The translations under genes and the position numbers were made by a program. Positions 33,673-40,698 of a DNA stretch of 40,698 nt are shown here, in pieces; the first letter of the stretch is position 1; the number at the start of each line of letters is the position of its first letter. The notes beneath the pieces are model-generated. The model did no database searches, had not been told where the DNA came from, and worked only from the letters and a program-made list of their open reading frames with translations. Location: positions 1 to 40,698 of the forward strand of contig CAVSIB010000012.1 in NCBI GenBank assembly GCA_963727835.1, read 5' to 3'. This DNA is from G026625185 sp963727835. GTDB lineage: Bacteria > Desulfobacterota > WTBG01 > JAGOGO01.

Positions 33673-34770
33673 ATGTCAGTCTTTACGCCGCAAAAGATTT
33701 ACATTCATCCGGCCGTTCTGAACGATCCGATTACTCAAGGTATAGTAGAGAAGCTACCGAAGATACCTATTGAAGTGCAGAGCAAGCCGAGGATAAAAAC
33801 AGGGGAAAGGACTGATCCGGTTGAAGCAGGCAAGCGGATTTGGTTTTTAACCTCCTCTTCGGGAAAACTGGTCAAGGAATGTCCTGCTACCCCCAGACAG
33901 CTTTGCTGCCGGTATCGGGTCATCAATATTATCTCTAACTGCCCGATTGATTGCAGTTACTGTATTCTTCAGGGGTATATTAACAATCCTTTTATTACCA
34001 TCAACGTAAATCTTGACGATATAAAATCTCAAGTCAAAGAGCTCCTTCAAACTGACCCCCAGCATATTTTTCGTTTTGGGACAGGAGAACTCTCGGATAG
34101 TCTGGCGTTGGAGGAATACACGGAGTTTTCTTTTCACTTGGCAAGCTTTTTTGTCTCACAGAATAACAGTTTCTTTGAAATCAAAACTAAGGCTCATCAC
34201 ATAGAAAAACTTTTAAGCCTTGATCCACAGGGGAAAATAGGAATATCTTGGTCAGTCAACCCTGAGGATATTATTCAGCAGGAGGAAAAAGGAGCGTCGA
34301 CGTTAGCACTTCGTTTAAAAGCCGCTGCACGTTTATGGAGAGAGGATATTTGATCGGTTTTCACTTTGACCCTATGATTCTCTATCCTGGGTGGGAAGAA
34401 AAATACCACGCGGTGGTCAGCACCATTTATGGTTCGCTTAAACCGGATCGGATTATGTGGATAAGCTTAGGGGGATTCCGTTACCCGAGATTTTTAAAAC
34501 CAATAATCCGCGAGCGTCTTTCCTCAGAGCAAGATACTTTGTGGAGAGCTTTTGCCTGGTCCGGATGGAAAATTCCGCTACCTCAAAACCCTTCGAATTG
34601 AGATGTATCGAAAAATAGTTGACTGGATCAAAGCATATAACCCCAAACAGTTTGTATACCTCTGCATGGAAAGTGCTGAAGTTTGGGAAAAGGTTTTTGG
34701 TTTTCATCCGACCAACCGGAATGAACTGGACCGGCTTTTCGCTGAGCGGATCAAAGAATTTTGGCGATGA
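33673..34770 (+). pseudogene. SPL-family radical-SAM protein, two frameshifts
   Basis: The joined frames give about 365 residues. C90-x3-C94-x2-C97 in NCPIDCSYCILQGY binds the 4Fe-4S cluster and SAM. Flanking segments (YRVINIISNC, FRFGTGELSDSLALEEYT, KIGISWSVNPEDI, HFDPMILYPGW) fit the spore photoproduct lyase family. In SplB a cysteine near residue 141 donates hydrogen to the repaired thymine; here the corresponding stretch reads TGELSDS without cysteine. Photoproduct repair is therefore unlikely and another radical reaction must be assumed. Frameshifts fall near 34332 and 34560. It lies 375 bases after the ParB-like gene, same strand. Confidence 0.8.
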
Positions 34771-34819
34771 CAAAACATTCACCCCCGGCAGGCTTGTTTC
34801 AAGGTCAGGTAAAGTGAAA

Positions 34820-36460
34820 TTAATAGGACTGCTGTTTTGTGGTATATGATGATAGGGAGATAGTCAGTTCCATCCTCACTGGTTGAGAGCGGGTAGGGGA
34901 TGAAATTATTGACCCGGGCTGCACAAGGTAATAATCCGTCTGGTGCCAGAAGAAGACTAAAGGAGCATCTTGAATGATGGTTTCCTCCGCCTCATGAAAG
35001 CGGCGTATGCGGGTCGGTTTCGTCTGTTTTCTGCTCAGCTTTCTCAATGAGAAGATCTGACCGTGCGATTTTTGTAAAAAGATCGGTTTCCTCCTGCACC
35101 CCAGTTGCTCGAATGAAATAAGGGAAAAAGAAAATTTTCCGGATCCGGATAATCCGCCCACCAGGAAAGCCAAAAAGCCTGAGCATCGCCCAGGGCGACA
35201 GTTTCTTTGAATGAGCTCCATTCGAGTTGGTTAATACTTACCTTAATGCCTACCTCGTGGAGGTACTGTTGAATCACCTCAACAATATCGAGCACATCCG
35301 GGAGTGCCGTGATAGTAATCGTGAGTGGAAAGCCTTCGGGGTACCCGGCTTCTTTAAGAAGTTCACGCGCCTTTGCGGGGTTGTAAGGAAAGTAGTTTTT
35401 TAATGACGGAAAAGATTTTCTTAAAATGGGTGGAACCGGACCAGAGGCTAAAAGACCGCGTTTTTCAAAGAGCGTGGTTCTTATTTTTTCTCGGTCAATG
35501 GCCACGCAGATCGCCTGGCGGACCCGGATATCGTTAAGTGGCGGGTGCTGACAGTTAAGACCGAGGTAATAAATATTCAGCCCGGGTTGCTCTTTAAGAT
35601 AGTGTTTCCCTGTGGGGTGGTTGTAATATCTGTGAAATTCCGGCGCAGGGATGTGGATAATATCGAGGTTGCCGATTTCGAATTCCACGATCGTGGTTAA
35701 ATCCTCAGGGATAATGCGGTACACGATCCCTTTAATATGGGGAGGGGATCGGAAGTACTGTGGGATTGCTAACTAAACAAAGGTGCTGGCTATGCTGCCA
35801 TTCGTGGAGCATAAAAGGCCCGGTTCCAACAACATGGAAAGAAAAGTCTGCTCCCCATTTTTCCACCTCTTCCTTAGGCACCACTGAGGCAGTAGTGAGA
35901 CTCAGAAGGCTTAAGAAAGGGCCAAAAGGTTTTTTAAGATGGATCGTGATAATATACGTACCGTTTACCATGATTCCCGATACCTCCTGAGCCTGATTCT
36001 TCATGAACTCCTGAGCACCTTCGATACGATCAAAAACCCACGTTCGCGGAGAGCGCGTAGCGGGATTCAAGACTCGCTCAAAAGAGTACTTAACGTCATC
36101 GGCAGTTACTTCCCGGCCATTACTAAAATGGACTCCAGGATGAAGAAAGAAGGTATAGGTTTTTCCGTCAGGGGATACCTCCCATTTTTCGGCAATATCC
36201 GGTCGGAGGTGAAGGTTTTGATCAAACCTTACCAGTCCGTTAAAGAGCTTGGCCCCGATTGAAGCACCAATGACATCAACAATGAGCGCGGGGTCGAGGG
36301 TGGTGGGATTAGCATTCAGCCGGAGATAGAGAAATCCTTCTTTTTTTGGTATGGATTGCTGGCAGGCAATTCCTGAGAGGAAAACAATGACTACCAGAAA
36401 CTTAAACCAAGAGTAATAGAACGGTGTTTTTTTCTTCGCTTGAGGTATTAAGGGATTCAA
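34820..36460 (-). pseudogene. Peptide/dipeptide ABC transporter substrate-binding lipoprotein, frameshifted
   Basis: The N-terminus from ATG 36460 has a basic start, a hydrophobic stretch and a lipobox (LSGIAC) with Cys at about residue 33. It is followed by an SBP_bac_5 domain: NPTTLDPALIVDVIGASI, FLHPGVHFSNGREVTADDVK, VVGTGPFMLHEW, IYYLGLNCQHPPLNDIRVRQ and LLKEAGYPEGFPLTI. Frame changes fall near 35740, 35100 and 35010, after which EAEETIIQDAPLVFFWHQTD is the expected C-terminal end. About 545 residues is normal for the family. It would bind oligopeptides (or nickel/other ligands) at the outer face of the inner membrane; no permease genes lie alongside. It converges with the SPL-like gene. 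Confidence 0.85.
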
Positions 36461-36547
36461 GACACTGATCTTTATTTTTTTGTGGTAGGATAAGAATTCT
36501 TTTTTTTTTCTTACGCATCCGGTTTTTTATGCGTTGGAGGCAGGCGA

Positions 36548-36954
36548 TCAAACCAAGGATGCTACCTTCAGCCTTTGCGGGGATGCCATAAAATTAATAA
36601 CCGTAATTCCCGTTCTCAATTGAACCAGCCTGCCATTTTCAAATTTAAAAATTTGGATAAATCGAGTCTGGGCCAAAGTTATAAAACCATTCGTCAACGT
36701 TTACTTCGACTTTACTAACGACAGGCTCCCTGAGCTCTCCCTGGTCATCATAAGACTCACCATGGATGCGTTCGACCCGTTCTTCTGTTCGTTGTTCTGA
36801 CCAGGTAGGAGGGCCGCATTTTGCCAAAACTTCTGATTTGGTATCTCCGGTGGAAATGAGCTTGTTTCCGCACCGGCAACACGTCAATGGGCTCCGCAGC
36901 GGGAACCATGGACAACAACAAAAAAATGATTAACATAACATAGGTTTTTTTCAT
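36548..36954 (-). pseudogene. DUF2845 exported protein, frameshifted
   Basis: The frame begins with a signal peptide (MKKTYVMLIIFLLLSMVPAA) from ATG 36954. After a shift near 36890 the mature part reads CRCGNKLISTGDTKSEVLAK, CGPPTWSEQRTEE and VDEWFYNFGPDSIY, then another shift to KFENGRLVQL, ending at TGA 36548. RCGNKL-x-GD-x-K-x-EVLAKCG and W-x-YNFG are the DUF2845 hallmarks. The protein of about 130 residues is probably periplasmic; its function is not known. Confidence 0.8.
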
Positions 36955-37111
36955 ATTCTATTTTTTTTACTCCGCAATTACTTTTGTGGTTTTAGTTTGC
37001 CTTACACTGGATTCTAACTTAATAAGAAACAATTATTAATATACTCCAAAAATGAATTAATGGTAGGTGCTTTTCCCGGATACCTTTTTTATCCGGCATC
37101 CCGTCAACCAA

Positions 37112-38440
37112 TCAAACCATCAGAAAGATATAGCGGATTAAAAACAGAACCGCGAACACAGAAACGAGCAGCGGTACTTCTCTGATTTTTCCCTGCACTG
37201 TTTTTAACAATGTATACGAGATGAAGCCGAACGAGATGCCCTCAGTAATGCTGAAGGTAAAGGGCATCAAAATTATCGTCAAAAAGGCAGGAACTGCTTC
37301 ACTGAAATCATTCCAGTTAATTTGGGAAACATTTTTGAGCATAAAGCACCCGACAGTAATGAGCGCGGGCGCGATTACCGGAAAGAGGACCAGTCCGTCA
37401 CCAACCTTGCTTCCTCCTCCGATCATCTTAACGAGGGGCGCGAAAAATATGGCCAAAAGAAACATAAGTCCGGTCACCACATTGGCCAGGCCGGTCCGGG
37501 CGCCGGCGCTTACCCCGACGGCGCTTTCGATATAACTGGTCACTGTGGAGGTGCCCAGAAGCGCTGCTGAGGTTGTGCCGATCGCGTCAGATAAAAGGGC
37601 TTGACGCGCGCGGGGCAGGCTGCCGTCAGCTTCTAAAAATCCCGCCTCTTGGCTCACCCCGATCAGGGTGCCCACGGTGTCGAACATGGTAAGAAAGAAA
37701 AAGACAAAAATTATGGAGACCATGTCCGGTCGCAGGGCGTGCACGATATCCAGCTTGAAAAGCGTCGGCTCAAGAGACGGCACCGGCCCGATAATGCCCT
37801 GATAATGCACCATGCCGGTCATAAGGCCGACAATGAGGGTTGCCAGAATTCCCGCCAAAATCGCGCTGCGGGCGCCCAGGGCTAACAAAATTGCCATGAC
37901 CGTCAATCCCAGCAGCGACAAGAGTACCGGCGGCGAGGATAACTTCCCCATACCCACCAGCGTTCCGGGGTTGTGCACCACAATCCCTGCCCATTCCAGA
38001 CCGACCACCGCGATGAGCAGGCCGATCCCCGCAGCAATTCCGTTTTTTAAGGTTGGAGGAATGCAATTTACCAGGCGCTCGCGAAGCCCCACAAACGATA
38101 GAGCGATAAACAGGAGCCCGGAAATAAAAATGGCGCCCAATGCCTGTTGCCAGGTGTAGTGAAGGGTGAGGACCACGGTGTAGGCAAAGAAAAAATTGTG
38201 CCCCATCGCGGGCGCCTGCGCGATAGGATAGTTGGCGAGAAACGCCATTAAAAAGGTCGCGAAAGCGGTGGCTAAGCAGGTCGCGACCATCACCGCTCCC
38301 GGGTCCATTCCCGCGGCGCCCAATACCGCAGGCTGCACGAAAATGATGTACGCCATCGTCATAAAGGTGGTTAATCCGCCGAAGATTTCCCTTTGAAGGT
38401 TGGTTTGTGCTTTCTGCAATCCAAAAATTCGTTCTATCAT
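37112..38440 (-). CDS. NCS2-family purine permease (AzgA-like)
   Basis: The intact 442-residue protein starts MIERIFGLQKAQTNLQREIF, GGLTTFMTMAYIIFVQPAV and has about 12-14 hydrophobic segments, MGHNFFFAYTVVL near residue 77 and FVFFFLTMFDTVGTLIGVSQ near 250, the pattern of AzgA/PbuG-type adenine, guanine and hypoxanthine proton symporters. It imports purine bases. It is 71 bases downstream of apt on the same strand, so the two form a purine-salvage unit: uptake followed by conversion to AMP. Confidence 0.9.
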   Translation of the reverse strand: MIERIFGLQKAQTNLQREIFGGLTTFMTMAYIIFVQPAVLGAAGMDPGAVMVATCLATAFATFLMAFLANYPIAQAPAMGHNFFFAYTVVLTLHYTWQQALGAIFISGLLFIALSFVGLRERLVNCIPPTLKNGIAAGIGLLIAVVGLEWAGIVVHNPGTLVGMGKLSSPPVLLSLLGLTVMAILLALGARSAILAGILATLIVGLMTGMVHYQGIIGPVPSLEPTLFKLDIVHALRPDMVSIIFVFFFLTMFDTVGTLIGVSQEAGFLEADGSLPRARQALLSDAIGTTSAALLGTSTVTSYIESAVGVSAGARTGLANVVTGLMFLLAIFFAPLVKMIGGGSKVGDGLVLFPVIAPALITVGCFMLKNVSQINWNDFSEAVPAFLTIILMPFTFSITEGISFGFISYTLLKTVQGKIREVPLLVSVFAVLFLIRYIFLMV

Positions 38441-38511
38441 GACGCCCCTCGATAGGTTAGCAATTCATAGTTTGCCGCCCATGAGCATCGACGGTAAATG
38501 CGGATTTGACT

Positions 38512-39027
38512 TTAGTCGTACTGCACGACTGAGAAAATATCATAGGGGTAAAGCTCATCGCGTCCTTTAAGAAAAAGCAATTCGACGATGAAGGCCAGCC
38601 CGACGATATCTCCGCCCAGTCGTTCAACTAACTTGCAGGTTGCTTTTGCCGTGCCTCCGGTTGCTAGGAGATCGTCGATGATTAAGACCTTTTGTCCTTT
38701 GGCGATCGCATCAGTGTGTATCTCAACCGTATTGGTGCCGTATTCAAGGGTATAGCTTTCGCTGATGGTTTCAGCCGGCAGTTTTCCCGGTTTTCGGACA
38801 GGCACAAACCCGCAGCCCAACTCATACGCTAAGAGGGCGCCGGATATAAAACCCCGGGACTCAATCCCCACCACAATATCAACCTCTTTGCCTTGACAAA
38901 ACTTTAGCATCGTTTGAACTTTATACCGCAGGGCCTTGGGGTTTTTCAGCAACGTCGTGATATCTTTAAAAATAATTCCTTTTTTCGGAAAATCAGGCAC
39001 TTCCCGGATGGTGCTTTCTATGTCCAT
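38512..39027 (-). CDS. apt: Adenine phosphoribosyltransferase
   Basis: The 171-residue protein has the full Apt pattern: REVPDFPKKGIIFKDITTLL near the start, VGIESRGFISGALLA near 55, KPGKLPAETISESYTLEYG near 85 and the PRPP-binding loop VLIIDDLLATGGTA near 117. It joins adenine and PRPP to form AMP. TTGAGGAGG precedes the ATG at 39027. It is followed by the purine permease gene. Confidence 0.95.
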   Translation of the reverse strand: MDIESTIREVPDFPKKGIIFKDITTLLKNPKALRYKVQTMLKFCQGKEVDIVVGIESRGFISGALLAYELGCGFVPVRKPGKLPAETISESYTLEYGTNTVEIHTDAIAKGQKVLIIDDLLATGGTAKATCKLVERLGGDIVGLAFIVELLFLKGRDELYPYDIFSVVQYD

Positions 39028-39294
39028 ACAATTTACCTCCTCAAAGGCTTAATGAGTAAATATAGAAATATTATCAAGCCTGTTTTAAATGGGCAAGTAA
39101 TTTAGAAATAAAATCAGGGTAACGTCAAAGCTGGTTGTCTATTTGGGCAACAAATTCCTCTTTATCCTCCGCCATAGTGTTTGGCTGATCTTCTTCCTTT
39201 ACTCAAGAGGACATACCTATTTCTCCCTTTTTTAAAGTGGGTTAGCAGGAGGATTTTTGAAACATATCAATAACCATAAGATGTTCGCATAGTA

Positions 39295-39636
39295 ATGATA
39301 ACTTTGAAATTACCTTTCGGTGAGAACTTCCCTGAGTATTTTGACCTAATTTTTAATATGCTAATTAGTTCAATTAATACTATCCTAGTCCTAATTTTTA
39401 GGAAAAGATTGCGAAATGTCAAGAAATTAATAGTAAAATTAAGGCGGATATCAAAAAAACAGAGCTTAAAGGACTTCCGTTACCTGCATTGTCCCAAATG
39501 TTGATCAGACCTGGTGGAGATTAAATACAAAAATATCATGATTGACAAATGCCCAAACTGTGATGGCTTCAGGTTTGGCTGGGACGAGCTTGAGCAGGTG
39601 TTAACTGATCAAGATGGTTTTGGAGAGGAGCGCTGA
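39295..39636 (+). pseudogene. zf-TFIIB zinc-ribbon protein with in-frame TGA
   Basis: A single frame from ATG 39295 has a hydrophobic segment (residues 17-36), a basic linker, then HCPKC-TGA-SDLVEIKYKNIMIDKCP, then NCDGFRFGWDELEQVL, ending at TGA 39634. CPKC-x-S-x-L-V and C-P-x-C-x-G-x-W/F-x2-x-ELE are the zf-TFIIB zinc ribbon, in which glycine normally follows the first CxxC. A GGA to TGA change would explain the break exactly. The protein would be a small, possibly membrane-anchored zinc ribbon of unknown role. Confidence 0.65.
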
Positions 39637-39740
39637 AGGTATTCAAAGGACAAAGCGAATAAGTGGTGTGGCGTTAATTTTTATTATTATCTCCCTTACT
39701 CCAACTCTTCATTATTCCAGTACCCCATCCGGATTTATTT

Positions 39741-40388
39741 CTACTTTGTGGGGACCTTTTTCGAATCAGCCAGAAAACGTTCTATGCCGATATCCGTAAG
39801 CGGATGTTTGGTCAGTTGTTCCAGCACCGAGAAAGGGATCGTGGCAATGTCCGCACCCAAAAGAGCAGCTTCAAGAACATGCACCGGATTACGGATGCTT
39901 GCCACAATGATCTCGGCATCAAATTCGTAGTTGTCAAAGATAGTGACAATCTGATCAACCAAGTCCATCCCCACATGGGAAATGTCATCCAGCCGTCCGA
40001 TAAAAGGGCTGACGTAGGCTGCTCCTGCTTTGGCTGCGATCAATGCCTGGAGGGGAGAAAAAATCAGCGTCATGTTTATCTTGATTCCTGCTTGAGAAAG
40101 CATCCGCGTTGCTTTAAGTCCTTCGAGGCACATGGGAATTTTTACCACAATATTCGGGTGAATCTGAGCGAGTTGTTTTGCTTCTTTGACCATGTCTGAA
40201 GATTTGGTGCTCACAACCTCAGCACAGATCGGCCCCTCCACAGCATCACAAATTTCTTTGAGTACGGTCATGAGGTCTTTGCCGGTTTTCGAAACTAGAG
40301 AGGGGTTGGTGGTTACGCCATCAACAAGCCCGTAGGCGACTGCTGTTTTGATTTCATTAATGTCAGCGGTATCAATAAAAAATTTCAT
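39741..40388 (-). CDS. fsa: Transaldolase/fructose-6-phosphate aldolase-type enzyme
   Basis: The 215-residue protein starts MKFFIDTADINEIKTAVAYG and has GVTTNPSLVSKTG, ICAEVVSTKSSDM, NIVVKIPMCLEGLKA (Schiff-base Lys) and INMTLIFSPLQALIAAKAGA, the single-domain transaldolase family. Members either run transaldolase in the pentose phosphate pathway or cleave fructose 6-phosphate into dihydroxyacetone and glyceraldehyde 3-phosphate; sequence alone does not decide. Its ATG overlaps the stop of the membrane-anchored gene upstream (ATGA). Confidence 0.9.
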   Translation of the reverse strand: MKFFIDTADINEIKTAVAYGLVDGVTTNPSLVSKTGKDLMTVLKEICDAVEGPICAEVVSTKSSDMVKEAKQLAQIHPNIVVKIPMCLEGLKATRMLSQAGIKINMTLIFSPLQALIAAKAGAAYVSPFIGRLDDISHVGMDLVDQIVTIFDNYEFDAEIIVASIRNPVHVLEAALLGADIATIPFSVLEQLTKHPLTDIGIERFLADSKKVPTK

Positions 40389-40672
40389 GGTTTTACTCCT
40401 TTTTCAATTTTGCTGTTGTTGTTAGTAAGATATTTGTGACAACACTCCTCACTGCAAAAATAAAGCACGTCTGTTCCCACTCGGTTTGCGTATGCGTCTT
40501 TTTTTGCCACATATATTCCGCAATGCGGGTCCTGGACCATTTCATTTACTGGGCCTTTTTCATGTCGGAAAAGGGTCCGTGAATCGGCAGAAGGACGAGG
40601 GGGAAAAAGGGACTTGAGAAGCCAAAACAGAAAAAAAAGAAGGATGCAATAAAAAATGAAACGAAAAATCAT
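40385..40672 (-). CDS. Membrane-anchored YHS/TRASH-like metal-binding protein
   Basis: The 95-residue protein has one N-terminal membrane helix (FRFIFYCILLFFLFWLL), a short linker and a domain with MVQDPHCGIYVAKKDAYANR and FCSEECCHKYL. The M-V-x-D-P-x-C-G start and the FCS-x2-C end are the YHS/TRASH metal-binding pattern, also seen in PP0621-type proteins. It may sense or buffer a metal on the membrane. Translation is coupled to the aldolase gene. It starts at ATG 40672, 26 bases from the window edge. Confidence 0.8.
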   Translation of the reverse strand: MIFRFIFYCILLFFLFWLLKSLFPPRPSADSRTLFRHEKGPVNEMVQDPHCGIYVAKKDAYANRVGTDVLYFCSEECCHKYLTNNNSKIEKGVKP

Positions 40673-40698
40673 GGTAGCAGTTCACTCACTTTTACTAC

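Noticed and set aside
33673..34770. Functional spore photoproduct lyase
   Set aside because: The hydrogen-donor cysteine of SplB is not present at the expected place, and nothing else in the window suggests sporulation.
38441..39294. Purine riboswitch before apt or the permease
   Set aside because: The gaps upstream of both genes lack the conserved three-way junction bases, and the apt leader is short.
39295..39636. UGA recoded as glycine (candidate-phylum code)
   Set aside because: TGA ends several intact genes (for example the DUF1848 and aldo/keto reductase frames and the overlapping ATGA pairs), so it is a normal stop codon here.
1..40698. CRISPR array or cas genes
   Set aside because: No evenly spaced short repeats and no Cas motifs were seen on either strand.

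Overview
The window looks like chromosomal sequence from an uncultivated Gram-negative bacterium of moderate-to-low GC. Supporting signs are a type II secretion/type IV pilus ATPase remnant, lipoprotein signals and a tRNA-Ser carrying an integrated element. The lineage cannot be fixed from the sequence. The gene set (DUF1848, DUF523/DUF1722, DUF5678, a radical-SAM protein of the SPL family, an ADP-forming acyl-CoA synthetase fused to GNAT) would suit a Desulfobacterota, Nitrospirota or Omnitrophota-like genome, but this is inference. Many genes are split by single-base frameshifts and several by clean nonsense codons, so either the assembly carries indel errors, the region is decaying, or both.

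Layout. (1) 1-9.1 kb: a patchwork of mostly broken minus-strand, defence-type genes of uneven base composition. It holds two HEPN-like proteins, a DUF2971 protein, a GC-rich HSDR_N/N6-methylase gene followed by a truncated HsdS, an unknown two-gene operon and unidentified remnants. Four same-direction copies of a 30-75 bp repeat lie at module boundaries; the repeat is the 3' coding end of the HEPN-like gene at 1741-2329. (2) 9.2-19.3 kb: an integrated element with the early region of a phage but no structural genes. It has a RecT-like annealing protein, HNH endonuclease, YqaJ exonuclease, winged-helix and zinc proteins, a DUF5678/retropepsin-like pair, a cI/cro-like divergent switch with a perfect palindromic operator, a CII-like regulator and a tyrosine integrase that reads into the 3' end of tRNA-Ser(CGA). 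(3) 19.4-28.5 kb: host-type genes: tadA, a pilB/gspE 3' remnant, a DUF1848 protein, an acyl-CoA synthetase-GNAT fusion, a Ser/Thr kinase plus cyclic-nucleotide-domain pseudogene, a CysQ-like phosphatase overlapping a DUF523/DUF1722 gene, and a GC-rich aldo/keto reductase fragment. (4) 28.5-31.5 kb: a diguanylate cyclase with a coupled HTH remnant, a ribbon-helix-helix protein and an integrase fragment. (5) 31.5-40.7 kb: glycosyltransferase and ParB-like genes (4-base overlap) upstream of a SPL-like radical-SAM gene, then a peptide-binding lipoprotein, DUF2845, a purine permease plus apt, a zf-TFIIB protein and a transaldolase-family gene coupled to a membrane-anchored YHS-like protein.

The best candidates for novelty are the repeat-punctuated defence patchwork, the phage-satellite-like element with its coupled DUF5678/retropepsin pair, and the ParB-like/SPL-like neighbourhood, whose radical-SAM member lacks the cysteine needed for spore photoproduct repair.
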